From contig VZRZ01004576.1 of NCBI GenBank assembly GCA_013398175.1, positions 391,583-455,582 of the forward strand: DNA of 64,000 nucleotides, written 5' to 3'. Position numbers and translations under genes: made by a program. The notes below the pieces were generated by a model. It was not told where the DNA came from. It was given only the letters and a program-made list of their open reading frames with translations, and made no database searches. The DNA comes from Climacteris rufus. Taxonomy: Eukaryota > Chordata > Aves > Passeriformes > Climacteridae. This document shows positions 1 through 14,377 of this stretch, in pieces (position 1 is the first letter of the stretch; each line of letters starts with the position of its first letter).

Positions 1-3000
1 AGTTTATTTGTACAAATATTTAATCTAAGCTAGGAAAAAAAGGTCTTTCCTTTTCTTGAGCTCTCCTTCTAGCAGTTGTCTAAATTGGGTCTCCTGCTCT
101 TGTTATAGCACAGATGTCTCTCTCACAAAAAGCTGCAGTCTTGTACTGTGGACTTTCATTCATCAGGCTCTAAAAGCCAGTTCTGACTTCATTATAAACA
201 GCATTACCCTACACCAAGACCCACAGATCGAGGCTGCTTTACATGGAAAAAAGAAAGAAGGAAACATTACTCTCTAGTAAAGCTGAGAACTTGATGCACA
301 CGTTAAAAATATCACAGTTCTCATACAGATTTCACGAGTTTAGAAGTAGCACCTTTGAACAAATCAGAGTAGTTGTTTTCTGCACTTTCAGAACAGACTA
401 TTTCATCATTTGCAGACTACATTATCTTACAGTGCTGTAGGATTTCTGCTGTACACCATAAGCAAATTAGTCTCAAGACATCTGGTCTGTAAGCACAGTT
501 ATCCATATTGTTTCTCTCTCACACTTGCACTTAGTGATGGGAACTTCACACTGGTGCTGTAGAACCTCAAGTTATTTTCTCCACTCCTGTAGACCAAAGC
601 CATTAGACCACCACCCCCTTGTTTCCATGACTCCTGTGTCATGTTGACAAGGAATTAAAATTAGACAACACAACTGAAATAATAAATAGCAGAGGCTAAA
701 AGGGACAGACATATTACAGTCATTCAGTAAAAAAGCCACAGAGAAATTTTTGGCTGCAAAGACTTTGAGTGTACTGTGTGATTTAACAAACAGAAGATGA
801 TTTTGATTTAACAGAGGAGAGCTGGGGGTGAAAGAAAGCAAAAGAGCCAGGTAAGGAAAGGAGAGTGTGGGTGGGTAAAGAACAAAGCTGATACCACAGG
901 TATCAAAGCTTGGCTGAACCACTAATATCATCACCGTACTTCAAGTACTTTCTTGGTATATTTAAGTCCACAAAAAACCCCCCCACCATAATGCCATTTT
1001 TCCATTAATTATATTAGTGGAGCCTAAGTAGTCTGGTGTGGTCCTCACCAGGCCCTATACCAGAATTTGCAGTGCAGCAGGAACAGACCTGGCATCTTGT
1101 GGCTTTGAAGTGTGAAATTACCTCAGCAGAGGTGCTGTTCCTCTTGCAGCCACACCAGCTGCCAATGACTGATCATAGCAAAAATGCTCTTCAAAGCATT
1201 TTCAGTTTCATTTAATTTTTTTGTTGGTAAAAAAAAAAACCCCAACAAGGGGCCCAGCTAGCACGGCTTTACAAGGAAAACTAAACATGAAGAAGCCCAT
1301 GAAAAATCCCTGAGGAAGAAGTAATTTTCAAAAAAGTGTAATTGGATAAAGGTGCGTTGCCTGAACAAAGACTGGTGGACAGGTGAACTGAGTTCCAGGT
1401 CACCCAGCACACTCCCCAGCCTGGACAGCCTCTCTGGACCACTGCCACCCATCCAGAGCCCAAACATAGCAGCTTTGCCCATTTTCACCACAAATGTCAG
1501 GGCATGTTGGTTCCCTGTAAAGGCAAAGCAACATGGACATGGACTACCCAATCCAGCACATGGTCTGCCAGGACAGTTATTTTTCCAAAACCTTGTGAAG
1601 GCATTTGAATAGGCAAAGACAGCCTGCAATGGCTCAATGCATTGCAGCATGTGGTGATGGTGTTTTTCATCTTGTAGACCCTCCAATACCCAGTTTACTG
1701 TCTCATGAAACCATGACCATAGTCTGGAAGAATCAGAAAAATAAGCCTGGAAGCTGCTGAAGTCATTGTTTGCACACACCAGAAAGGCAGCGCCTGAAAA
1801 CAATAACTCTGGCTTATTTACCACATCCCATACAAACCCTGGAGTGAATTCTTCTCCTGGGAACTTACAGTTATATCCAAATGTTCAAAACTAATAATAA
1901 GTTTACCCTATAATACAATTCTGTTTAGGTGGCATTACCAGGGTTTTAAGAATGTAATGCTGAACCACAGAGAACAAAGGCAAAATTGTCAAAGGAACTA
2001 CTAATTGAGTGACCAATTTGGACACCAATGGCTTGATTTTCCATAGTGCTCAGCACGTCTGCCTGTTCAAAGGGCAGCTTCAAAGCCACTTTTGGTAGTA
2101 AGGAGAACACGGCACTTCTGCAAGAAAGACCTCAGGCTCATCACAAGACGAGCTGAAGACACAGTTAGCAACTAAGAGCAACTTCTGCTTCAGGAAGCTA
2201 GCACAGCACCGAGGCCAGAATGTGCAGGATTCAGTTTGCCATGGCAACATTCAATTCCCCTAACCAAAAGGGTTTGTCTTCCTGAAAGTCCTTGACTTGC
2301 TACAAAATTAAGAAAGTGTGTGGTGAGTAACTGGGTCACAACTCTGTATTACAGAGTAGTCATCCCCACTGCACAGGCTGGACTTGTTAGTGACAGCACA
2401 GCCATCCCCTGGCTGGAGCCACCATCCCTCCCTGCAGTGCTGCAAGCAAACACGAGCTCCTTATTTACCTTGCTGTCATTATGGGACATCTGAAATGCTC
2501 AATTAAAAAAAAAAATAAGGGAGGTAAGAGATGATGTGGACTATTTCAATTTGGCATTTCAAATTAAGCAAAACACAAAGCAACTGAAAATCGATTTCAG
2601 GTAGAACTCCACATACCACATGTGCTTAAGTATTTCCAGACTATACTGCTGGACATTTAAACTTTTATATATGCAGACACACTCCCATGTATATAAAATA
2701 AAAAGGTAATGGAAACAGAGAGGAGTAAATGCTTTAAAACCACACTAATATTAAAGAACAACATTGAAAAGGACCTGCCTTGAATCTGCTAAGTCAGAAA
2801 TTGCTTACAGTATAATTAATGTGATTTACCGATGGAAGAAGGTTGGCTTCTTAAAGGAAGGAATCCAACAAGTATAAGCAATATGGTAAAGCATTACAGA
2901 TAACATCGGTATCAAAACTCCCTCTCTCTCCTTTTTTAAAAATAATTCATACAAAAGAAAAATTCACAGAGAGAATTTTCTAATGAAGCTCTGAAAATAG

Positions 3001-6000
3001 AAGAAATTTCAAAAGAATTTTTTGGGCTACAAAATTAGCCCAGGTACTGAATGCAGCATGCAAAAAGTTCTCATGTGCTTTCATGTTCCCACATTATACC
3101 CTAAACTGGAAATAGTCTCTTGAATGTGTAATAGGGAAGAAAGATTACTGTGCATTACACTAAGGATGTACGAGATGGGAAAAGAAAAATCATAGTATCA
3201 AGGCTGATAAATGGCATTAAATGGTCTGCAAGGCTAAAAAAAGTACTTGAGAAATGTTTAAGAGAAAAGCAAAAAAAACCCACTTAGATGCATGGGTGGC
3301 CTCCTTCACAAAGAGATTAAAGGGAGGAGGATAATTCAGTTTGGAAAGGAGTGAGAGAGGAATATGATATAGGTATTATGAAATAACGAATCATGTAGAG
3401 GTGGCCAAATTGGCAGCTTCTAGTCACCCTTCATCTAAATTAAATGAAAACAAGTTTGAAAACACAGAGAATAAGTATTTATGCAACATTATCTGAATGC
3501 AATTAAGCACCTCAATATCTGCTACAATACTTCATTAATCTGCCCTCTCTTCACGCTAAAAGTGTAACTTCAAGAGCAGTTCCAGATAACATTGGAGTTT
3601 ATGAACCAGGGTAGCACTAATGCAAACACTCCCGATTCAGTAGCCATCCTTATTTCCAGAAGATTAAAAAGCACTGTCACGCTGCTTGGTCCTTAAAGGC
3701 AAGAGCTGCTGTTTTATGGAGCTAATCCCTGTTCCCAGTAGCTCCTGGTGGGCACTGCTGGGGCCCCCTCCTCCTCGGGCAGAGGGGCTGGCACATGGGT
3801 GTGGTGAGACACAGCAGCATCAGCAGCAACACTGCTCCTGTTCATCGGCCTCCTCTCCGACTGAGGCGGCCACTTTAAGTGGAAACACTCCTCACCACTT
3901 CTACAATGTCATTCGTAGTTTGCCAAAGGGAAGGAAAAAAGTAGTTCTAAAAGCATTACTAACCAGTGAACACCCATCGCCCAACTGATTAGATGATAGA
4001 CTGCACAAAAGCAGGGGAACCAGCAAATTTTAAAAGAATGCTTGGAAAAGACACTGGGATAAAGGATGATTTTTCTGCTTTACTCACAGCACTATAGCAA
4101 GATAGAATTTGTGCCTTATTGGCAGTTTTGACACTTTCCTGTGGAGGCATCAAGTACTGTTCTCCACCAGGAAGACTGTGGCTCAACCCTACAGCGTAAG
4201 CTGCAATGTCCTGCTCTGGGCCACGAAATCTAGATCAGAAAGTGTTTTCCTTTCCTCTTCAACCTTTCAGTCCTCTCAGTTTGGCTAACTCCATGTCATT
4301 ACAGAAAATGTGTTCTTTTTAATTGCAAGATTTATCAAGGAAAATTGTATTTCTCCTATACACTTTGCTCTCTTTTGTGTGTATGTGTGCAAAAATAGCA
4401 CTTTTAAAAGCTATTTTCTGTAGCTATTTAAAAGTCTTGATGCCACTTCATTACTGCTCTAAAAGGCTGGTGCTAGCCTGATATTTTTAGTTTCAGCACA
4501 ATAATAGTTTGTTCATCTAAAATAATGCCTTCTGTAAAGCTAGAATCCTGCAATTACAACAGATATCTGTCAAACTAAAAAAATCAATTTTCAAATCATC
4601 TTCTGGAATGTATCAACACTTACAAATTCCAAGTAATCTCTCCACAAGAACACAGGTATAACTTCAAGAAGAGGCCACATATACAAAAAGTGTTCCCTCT
4701 GGTACAGGTATGATGGTGCATTGTAGAAACAGAGCCAGAGCTTGATACCAGGGAAATCTTTCCTGGGAAGGTTGTCCCACATTTTAACATTAAGAATTTC
4801 TTCTCAGATCTGCTTGTAACTACCCCAAAATGATAGAGGGAATCACAGAGGAAAATCCTGTAAAATGGATTTAGTTCACAGATTAGTGCAGATAAAAAGG
4901 AAGCATATTATAACTCAGATGGAGATCACATCTGAGACATTCTCTCTATTGTGCACAAGATGCAAAATGACAAGCTTTCAGGAAAAAGATAAGTCCTTAA
5001 CAACCACTTCATGAATATCTTGAATCTCTTTATAGCCAGGAAAAACTATAAAAAGATTGAAGCATTTTTCTGGAGTTTTAAGATTCCCCTTCTCCCTTTT
5101 TAAAACAGTCATCCATGAGACGCGTGCCATGCCTTTGGCTTCCTGGCAGTCGTACTAATGGACAGCACTGCTGTGGACCAGACATTTCAACTTTGGCCTC
5201 TGAACAATGAGGCTCTGAAATACAAGAGACTACTGAAGGGAGGGAATTGCTATCTGCATTTGCAGAGGCTTACAGACACATGGGCTGGGTTGCTGGTTAT
5301 CCTCATGCAAAACTTTCTTTTGAGCCTGCGTCACGTCCCTAAGTTATCTGCTGGTCTGACAAAACTCCTGTCCCTGGGTGAAGACCATCAGCTGCTCTCT
5401 CATAACTCACCAGGCAGCCCAGCTACCCAAGTAGCTGCAACAGCTATACCTGAAATTAGACCAGTCAATCCCCACACCAGAGAAGAGTTTTTTCCTTTTT
5501 TCTTAAATCACCTCTCCTGGGTGCTTATAACATTTCCAGGGAGAGGGGAGGAGAGAGGACATCCTTACCTAGTACCTGCTGTGGGGACCGGGCACTGAAA
5601 AAAGTGAGTGGAGAGGGGTTGTAACAAGACTCAAGAACTCAAGCCTGGGATCAAACAAAAGCAAAAGTTATATACACTTTATAGCAAGAAGGCGTGATCC
5701 TGGTAGAACAAGTCCACCATCTTCCAATCCTTGAGTTACTTGAGCTGCAGAACTGAATTGAAAAGAAATCCACAGTAAAGGTCTCCACAGTGCTAATGCA
5801 GAGATGAAAGCTTTGCAAACAACAACAATTACATGCTGTCAAAACCTTCACACTGCAAAAACATGAACCTTGGAGCGAAGGGGAAATAGGAGTTTTGAAT
5901 GCAGAAAATTTCTCTGGTAATATGCATTATCTAGTAGCTACCTAATCACTCAGATAGTCATAAAAATGAATGCATACATATTTGAAACAGTCAAAACCAC

Positions 6001-9000
6001 CCTTTATTAGAAACCCCCTTATAGGAATCCTATAATGGAATTCTGTTAAACATTGATTTACCAAGATCTATGAGATTTCCAAGTCTAGCTTAAAGAATCC
6101 TGACATTAAGGCAACACGTGCACTAACCTGACAGGTAAGGTTTAAGAGGAAGTTTACAAATAGCCAAAACTTTTGAATGCAAGTATCTAAACTAAAAATT
6201 AAGATTGCAAGAGATGCACTATGCTAATACTATTTGACCTATATATATCCAAACAAAGCAATTCACACTGTGAATGCTGAGTATTAGCTGACAGTTTATA
6301 GACTATAAATTACTTTCAAGAGTCAGTTTTGAAGGAGCAGTCAAGTGAAGAGTAAGATGACTGGAACAATTCAAGGAGAAGGGCAACAGGTAAATCAGTT
6401 AATTATACCTAGGGTGTAAGAGTGATCTCTGCTTCCATCTACTTGTATTCAGGGCCTTCTACAAAGAGGTGAAAGTTTTCCATTTGCAGCCTTGTAAGAT
6501 ATATTTAGTCATCAACAAGCTTTCAAACTCTGAAGTTTTTTGCTCAATCTCACCATTAATAAAATTAGAATATGTTTTCCCTTCTTATAAGGGCAAACCA
6601 AAAGAAATGAAATTATGGAGGCAAGCTTACACCTTTCCACGCACTCTGCAGTAATTATTACTCCAGAGCTGTACAGACCTGAAAACTGAAATACCTTCAT
6701 TCCTTACAAACATTGGGATTCATAGAGGAAAAAGGGAATACTAAATAATGTGGATGACATATGCTTTTGGGTTGTTTGTTGTTCTTTTATTCAGCAGAGC
6801 TGTCCTTTACAAAAAGTCATCCTTGTGCAAGCATCTGGGCAGTTTGGTAACACCAGGTGCTAGACTGATACACTTGGTTTTAAGAAAAACCCCTGAACAC
6901 AAACCTGCTATTTTCCAGAAGCCTGGACACTCAGTTTTGATGCAACCTCTTTCTTGTGCCCTGGACAGGCACTGCAAGTATTTGAATAAATGGCTCACGT
7001 TGTGTTTCACTGTTGCTCCATAAGTTGCTACACAAGCTATCCTCCACTAAAAGTACTGTAATTCTCTACAGCAATATTCCCCTGAATATTAATAAAAAAC
7101 AAGTCTGCAGTGTTAAAAAAAGAAGGGCAAGGGTAAAGGTAAAGAATACTGCAGGGCATGGAGAAGCTGTATGCCATTTACCAGTTTCACATTTACTGTA
7201 CAATAAATGATCTTCCCTTGTCAAAACAACTCCTTCTCCTTAAAAAACTTTAAATTTACATTTTTTGACATTTAAAAAGCCAGCACTGTTTAAAATAAGG
7301 GAAGTAGGAGTGTAAATCCCCAGTATACGCCTGTGTGAATGCACACTTCATTCTGATTTTTCACTGATTCATAGCTAAATACTCAGCCCAACAGAAGGGG
7401 AACTGGATTTTTAGGCACAGAGGGAAAGAGTACTTCAGTGCTTTGCTATTGACATGGAAAGAAAGAGGAGGCGGTGTAAGAGGAACTAAGAAATCTTGGT
7501 TATTCGCCTGTTGAATATTTAGGGAGCCACAGCTCTTGAAATCCTTGCTCATGGCATCTGGATGAGAATGAAGCACTCTATTCAGAGCTGAGGACAGCAA
7601 GAAAATGCGGAGAGCAGTAGTTGAAGACTGCTACAGCAGGGGAAAACTTTATTTTGAACTATTAGCAGTGCTCCCCTCTAGCATGAGATCAGTGGCTGTG
7701 CATAGCAACAAACCAGGGTAGCCCACAGAGCTTGCAGGTGTGGGCAAGGGGTGCCTGGCCATCCAAATGAAGATCAGGCAGCCCAGGTGCTGAGGGAAGT
7801 GCAGCCCTAGCTGGGAGGCTGGGGAGCGTGCATGGGCACAAGGAGCAGTGGACCAGCCACCCCCTGGTCTTCTGGGCTTGGAGGTGGAGAGCAAGGTAGG
7901 AGTGGTCAGGAGAGATTTCACAGGGATTTCACAGGGAACTGTGCCTGGTAGGAAGGGATGCTGGTGAAGTCTCCAGCTGCTGTGGAAGCACCAAGTACTA
8001 GAGGTGCTAGAGACCACACAAGAGCAGCTGCTCGGTGCGAGGGGACACAAGATGAACATAAATGAGAAAGATGTAGAAACACAGTAGCAGAAGCCTCAGA
8101 ACTCACCTAGTCCACGCTTATAACCACATACCCTCACACACCCCACACCCCTCGATGCTTGCTTTCAGAGAAATGGGAGAAATGGAAACAGCTCAGCAGG
8201 CACAAACAGTCATATACCAGAAGCCTTGAAGACAGAAAACACAAGACAACACTGACATCATGATTTTCATCACCCAGATACTTGAAAGGAGGGAGTGGAG
8301 GGGAGAATCAGAAACATGACAGACAAGACCCTCTAATAAAGCACAGCAGAGCTGTGCTCAACACAGAGATACTCCAAGATGGTCTTCAGACATGAGTCAA
8401 CTGAATAAAGATGGGCCTGTTGCACATATTCTACTATAAAGACAGGTTCTTAAATTATGAATAAAGACCGCAAGACACACAGAGCACAGCATCCCAGAGG
8501 GGATGAGAAATATTTAAAATGCCAAGAAAACAAACACAGAAACCCAAACCACCCTCTTCTCCTGTGAAACTAGAAGCAAACTTCCTAATAAGCAATGAGA
8601 ATATGTCAGAAGCTCTAAATAAAACACGGACACTGAATGTGGAGAACAGGTTTCTGCACCAGCACAGTTCCTGGAAACACTACAAACAGTGCCTTTCTTC
8701 TGACTTCTTGCTCCAAACTGCAAGGCAGGAGGGAAAGACAAGGACATTCTGGGATTTTTTACTTTAAAAAGAGAAAATGTTCCACTCATTGGGTACCTTT
8801 CACCAACATTTAAGGTCTTTGACTTTAAATTAATCTGAGAGGTTCAGACTAACACGCTGCCATATTGTCCCCTCCAGGACATCGCAACATCCCTGGCAGC
8901 AGGGCTGACAACACTAGAGGATTTGCTGCCAGGCACAGAGGCGAGCTCAGAAACCTGGACACCCTTGGCTAGAATTGAAAGCCTAAACACTCCTTACCAC

Positions 9001-11140
9001 CTCCAAAATACATGCAAGCTTTTGGCCATTCAGCCACATAGCAACAGTAAAATCACTTTTTCCTCAGCTTACTTGAGAGCATGCTTAACTTTAAAATCAG
9101 CATAAATAGTAAGCTCAGTTATGGCAGAAAAAAAATTATGGGATGGGGTAACATGGCCAAGAGTGCTGCAGCAGCCTATGGAAAGCAATACCCCATGAGG
9201 TCTGGCAGCAGATCAAGGGCAGTCACTTCAGTTGCTGTTCAGATTATATAGTTTTGTGATATTATTTTGGTAATATTCAGCCTTCTAAAAACCTCTCTAT
9301 GGCAAGTGGCCTTTTCCAGTCCCTTATTGTTGAGCTCTTACCCACCAGTGCACAATGTGCTACTGTAGCTGTGCTGGCTACCATGCCAGCAGCACAGTAG
9401 TGGTACATGCTGCTGAACCAATGAGACCAGCCCAGAACACGAGGAATGTCTCCCTTTCCAGCCTCCTCTTTAATTTTAGTGCTCACACCACTCTGCTGCC
9501 AGGGCAGGCCATGCCAGGCCAATATTTGATTTGTAAACAGACACTCCAACATGCTCATCTTAGCTGCAGGCTCCAACTTATCTGCTGTAATGTCCAACTA
9601 GAAAATTTCTGCATGCAGCCTTACCAGCAACAGTGAGTTTCACAAGAAAGAGGCAGATAGTTCAGGACATTTTGATGAACATATTAGTTTTTCCTTGAAG
9701 AAGCAGTGGAAAAACCAGCCCAGATTTTCCCCTCGTCACCCTCCAGCCCAGGTTCTGGGGTGTTCAGGAACAAAAGTGCAATTAAGGCAGACACACTGTG
9801 CCTCTGCACACTACAACATGCACAGGGTGTGTCCTCTTTATGGTTAATAAAAGCTCTCCTGCTTTCCAATATGATAAAGGAATCACCTCAGGGTTAACTC
9901 CCTCAGAGTATGAATAGATGGTGACAAGGAAACAGCCAAGCTTTATTCCTTGCATTGTCTCCCACCAAGACAACACAGGGCATCCCTTAGCTTCTGTCAG
10001 CAACGGCAGCAATCACAGGACAGCTCCTGGAGGGTACACCAGGCATTATCACAGATAGACTTAACTTTAGAAATTACCTTGGACCTTCCTTTTTCTGGCA
10101 GCCATTTAGATACACACGCTTAGATATCCAATTTCAGTCAACTGGAGTCGTCTAAGGTTAAATTTATAAAAGGGTTCATTTAATGCTCATTTCTGCATGC
10201 TCAGAGATAGACAAGAGAGATTTCACTTTCAGTTTGCCTGGTTTTTTTTCCTTGACCCTTTCAGAAGAATCATCACAAGGGACACCCACAAAAATGTCAG
10301 CAACCTGTTTGATGAGATGAGAAGAGAAAAAGACCAGACCTCCTGGACTGATGGACCAACTGCTCCACTCTCAATCATTCCCTTGAAGGCATCTCAAAAC
10401 TAACTGAGAGTGCTTTTTTTGGTGTTCTCTTTTTTTATTCTATGAGTCTTGCCCAAAACTCCAGGACACAATTTTCCCTCAGTACATTTACAAGAATAAC
10501 AGATGACTGTATATGAAGGGACCTAGTATGAGATAACCAAGCAGTAGCAAGCAGCTCAAAAAGTAGCAGTGGGCATTCCAGGGCAGAATCAGAAATAATT
10601 CACTCCTCTCATCCTTAATCTTACCCCTACCCATTATGTTTTTAAGCAGAAAAACAAAGTTACCTCAATAAGTCATTTTATTCCTGATATCTAGCTAAGG
10701 AAGAAGTGCTAACATGACATTAATAGAGAACTTCAGTCTCTGAACAATGATGCCTGTGTGAGATTATGTTTCTTGCTGTTTTGGCTGTATTAAAACTCTC
10801 TTTAAAATCTTCAGTACTTGTGGCATTTTTATACCTTCAGACAAGAAATGATGAAATAATAACTCAAGAGATCTCTGTCCAAATTCCGGGAAAAGGAAGC
10901 CCGATTTATCTGCACTGTGACTACAAGTGTGACTACATGTTACATAAATAATTGGTCTTTAATATTTAAAAAAGCCAACAAATAAGCATTACCCACTTCC
11001 TCTCGTCTGTTTCTTGTTATGGTGCAGGTAACACCTTCAGCTGGCTTTTCATCACAGCAAAAATGCTAGAAGCAGGCTTTAACAAGAACATGAAGACAGT
11101 GAAGATATTGTCATATTAACCATGTTAGTACATTCTCCTA
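1..11140 (-). other. IGF2BP3: IGF2BP3 intron 3, distal part, no gene seen
   Basis: This segment lies downstream of exon 3 on the gene strand and is read as intron 3. I searched for exon 4 (expected 52 bp, encoding the VLDSLLAQYG-type segment) and for later RRM2 and KH-domain exons and found none. The longest open frame (188 codons, minus strand, 1258-1824) resembles no family I know and lacks support. A GC-richer patch at 7640-8060 is also unassigned. The left edge has a minus-strand AATAAA at 3-8, but nothing around it supports a 3' end. If undetected exons exist, part of this could be a later intron. Confidence 0.6.
7914..7935. repeat. Perfect 11-bp tandem duplication
   Basis: The unit GATTTCACAGG occurs twice head to tail with no mismatch. 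This is probably a replication-slippage duplication inside a GC-richer intronic patch. No function is implied. Confidence 0.9.
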
Positions 11141-11163
11141 GGTAGGACATATGGAATACTGTT
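11141..11163 (+). repeat. 23-bp direct repeat, copy 1
   Basis: Twenty-two of 23 bases match a second copy at 11661-11683, exactly 520 bp further on. The shared core is GGTAGGACATATGGAATA, followed by CTGTT here and TTGTT in copy 2. I could not extend the similarity clearly on either side. It could be the remnants of two copies of a short dispersed element, or a duplicated site. Confidence 0.85.
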
Positions 11164-11660
11164 CTCCTTGAAACCTCTTAGAAAAACATTCAGAATGGTT
11201 TCTGCACTTGATAGATGTTAAGTCTAAGCAAATCCATCCTCAGGATAATTTTAAAAATTTGTTCACAGAAGCGGTCCAACCCCCCATTCCCCTCCACACT
11301 CCTGCATAGGTCATCACTGCCACTGCTACAGATGTGGATTACAGCTGCTTGTGCTTGAATATGTGCAGCTGACTACATACTTTTTCTAGAAGTTAAAATA
11401 ACTTCCTTCTACTTTGTACAAGTGCATATCTACACACACAACATACTATACATATTCATTCATACCCCTCCTACTTGCAGGATAGCAGGACTCAGCATGG
11501 AAGAGCAAGCTGACTTGAGAAGCTGCTTCAGGCATAAAAATATAGGTTGTGGGATGTGTTCACAGCACACATCTCAAAGAGCTCTGTACATCATTAGCAT
11601 AGGATGAATACTGGTCACTTCACTCACAACTGGTTCATTTAAAAAGTGACATCTCAGTCT

Positions 11661-11683
11661 GGTAGGACATATGGAATATTGTT
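11661..11683 (+). repeat. 23-bp direct repeat, copy 2
   Basis: This is the second copy of the 23-bp sequence at 11141-11163, with one mismatch (ATATT against ATACT). The 500 bases between the copies contain CA-rich sequence near 11420-11460 but no recognised element. Confidence 0.85.
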
Positions 11684-12769
11684 TACCGAGTTCAGCATCT
11701 TGTCATAACATTATGTGTTTATTATGATAAATAGAGTTCAAGCTGGCCTCCTAAAGGTATTCTTAACTAAATATTCCTCAGGCAAAACTGAAAAAAATAT
11801 GACTAGAACTCACATCAACAGCTGAGAGCAGGTCTACCAGGAACAGTTCTACAACACCAGAATTTACTAATTTAGGAAAAGATGTACAGTAGCTCTACAG
11901 TGCACAGTAGGCTTCACATGCATCTTTCTAGAAGACAGAAACCTTGTTCTCTGAAGCCTAAATCCTGTACTTTGTACATATACACCCCCTGTACCTGTGT
12001 TCCCTTTTCTTCATATTGAGGTACCTGTGGTGTTTTCCCCACACACACACTATTTCCAAGAAGACAATGCCAACATGGACACAGAGTTGCATGCAAAGAG
12101 CATTGGCTTAAAGTTCAAGTGCTTTCACTGACCTTCTGTATCTGCTGCAGTCCAGTCAATCCCACCAGCAGAGTTCATGCTACAGCAGGACTGCAGCTGC
12201 AGACCAGGTCTAGCCCTTGCCCCACAACAGCCACAGCTACCTGGTGTCAGAACAAAGACTGCTCCCATCAATTAGAGTCAAGTTGGAGTTGACTTTTCAT
12301 GGGGCCCTCAAATTCTGAAAGCAACTCTATGAAACACCATCACTAGAGCTGTTCAAGGTCTAAACAAGTCATTTTACCCAGCATAAGGTACAATCACATA
12401 CACCTCAGAAATTTCAAGTCAGTGTTTGGATCTGTACCACTGGAGTATGGACGAGTTTCAGGCACTCATCACTACAGATATCCACTCCATAGCACCACAG
12501 ATTTTATACTTATTAAGACTTCTATCATTTCACAACAGACACTAAAAACATTTTATGCGTTTGAAGACTTTCAATTTCACAGAAGGCAGCAGAAAGACTT
12601 AATGACCTTAGGTCTTCCTTTGTCAGGTTTGATTTCTCTTGCTGGAGATACCCTCAACATGGTCTACATACTTCTTAAAATGACACACAAAGAGCAAACC
12701 CAGGCCTTCAGAGAGACTCCTGGGTAAAGAGACCAACATGACAGGAGTAGCTGAGGGGAGGATGTTCAT

Positions 12770-13270
12770 CCCAAAGGAGGTGGCTGTGTGAAGTAAAGGG
12801 AAATACCTACAGCCATTCCACACAGTACTGGGAAAATATCATCTGTTAAAACTCTTGTATCTACAAATATAATTTGATATATCAGCAACTGGTGTAGAGT
12901 AAGCCTATATTCATCAAATCCTTGAATAAATTTCACTTTTAAATCATCCAAGATACTCCAGAAAGTGAATATTTAGATTCTGCACATCATTCTGTATTGC
13001 TTTAGAAACAGTACTAAGGTGTTTGCAAGTTCCTTAGTTTTGTTCTCAGTTTGAGCCAGCTATGAAGTACACATTATGCAGTATTAAAAGACAAAAATGG
13101 GGTGATAAAGCAAAACATGATTTGTTAATATAAATCTGTACATTAGTGCATAGGCACAAATCATTGTCATCCAACTTTTACACAGTTACATACACTGGGG
13201 GAGCAAATATGCACAGCTGTGTAAAGGTGCTTGCCCTTGAAATACAAAATATGTAAGAAAAAAGCATTAT
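12770..13270 (-). repeat. Unidentified dispersed repeat, copy A (inverted relative to copy B)
   Basis: Read on the minus strand, this segment aligns by eye with 15150-15770 read on the plus strand. The clearest part runs from 13140 down to about 12845. Shared blocks include TTCTAAAGCAATA, then CTTGGAT followed by TTTAAA(A)GTGAAA, then a TTATATTTG block and TTCCCTTTAC. I estimate nearly 80% identity in the best 100 bp and less towards the ends. Copy A lacks about 75 bases present in copy B between the GATATA-like and TTATATTTG blocks. Open frames across it are not convincing as coding because both copies carry an in-frame TAA at the same aligned position. It is not CR1 as far as I can tell. 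It may be an ancient transposon family or a local inverted duplication. Confidence 0.75.
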
Positions 13271-14377
13271 TACAAGAATTTTTTCCTCCCTTTTAGCTTT
13301 TCCAAATGTACTTTCTATTGTGTTCTTAAATGTAAATTAAGAGCATTGTAGAAGTATCAAGTAGGTGTGCAGTGATTTGAAGGAAAAGGGAAAACAAAGC
13401 TCTAGATCTGGTGGATGCTAAGATTACATGGAGTTGGCTGCAGCTGTAAATAGAAGAAGTAGTGGAGGTTTGTATTAGGGGTTTGGAGGCTGACATTTTT
13501 TCACATATAGTTTTTACCCTTAAAAAAGGCTCTATAAGTATGGCAATGGGAACTGACCATGAAAAGCTTAACAGTTTTTAATACATTTCCTTTAAAACAT
13601 TTGAGGAAACCTTGCAATTCCAGCTCCAAAGCTAGAAAGAGCTTTAGCTGCAATATGTAAGTACACATCACCAGCACATGACCCCCAAGAAGTGCTATGA
13701 GCCTACCAGGCAGGAAACTGTCTGTATGCCTGTCCCTCATTTGTTACACCACGAGGAAAGAGCAGTCATCGGTCACTCTAAACCTTTCAATTAAACACTC
13801 ATTTTCTAACCATTAGAGAGAAGACAAATGGTCCAAGTTCTGGAGTTACCAACTGCAAGCTTAACTAGAACCATAATTACAAAATTCCAAGTGGTAAATT
13901 ATGCATGGAGAGGCTGAAATATTCTGGTTTCTTGTGTAAAATACAATCACCTCTTCACACTGGCCAATAACAATAAAAACTGAATAAATGCTCCATTGTG
14001 TGTACCTCTAAACTACCCCATGCAAGTACAAGTTATGCTGGAGCAGTGGTTACAAACTACCAATCAGTTCCAAAAAAGCACACAGTTTTCCAACTTGGAT
14101 GTCAAAACTCAAATTCCTTAATCCAGAACAAGTCAGCCAGCAGAAGAGCTCAGCATCCCTGCCCTTCCCAGCAGAGATAGCAGGTATTCCAGATCCTCAA
14201 TACTGGGTCCAATCTTACTTATTCGGCTTTAGAAAATCAAACATTCACAACAAGTATATTGGGATTTACTTTTCTTCCAAGTGTCAGCTTCTAGGTAAAG
14301 AAAGCTGCGCTGCTCTCTACTAGGCACCAGCAAGAAGAATTGTGTCTGTGCAAACTTTAACTATGCAGGCCACCCTA
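13271..14377 (-). other. IGF2BP3: Intronic sequence between repeat copy A and the CpG patch
   Basis: This is moderately AT-rich sequence without a recognisable exon, RNA gene or further repeat. Open frames are short and unsupported. Confidence 0.6.

Noticed and set aside
3..8. Minus-strand AATAAA at the left edge, suggesting a 3' end of the gene
   Set aside because: The hexamer is common in AT-rich DNA. No terminal coding exon or KH-domain sequence was found to its right.
1258..1824. 188-codon minus-strand open frame, the longest in the window
   Set aside because: No recognisable domain, no flanking splice sites or promoter, and composition like the surrounding intron. One frame this long is not surprising in 64 kb.
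5158..5598. 146-codon plus-strand open frame
   Set aside because: No similarity to any family I know and no transcript signals. Read as chance.
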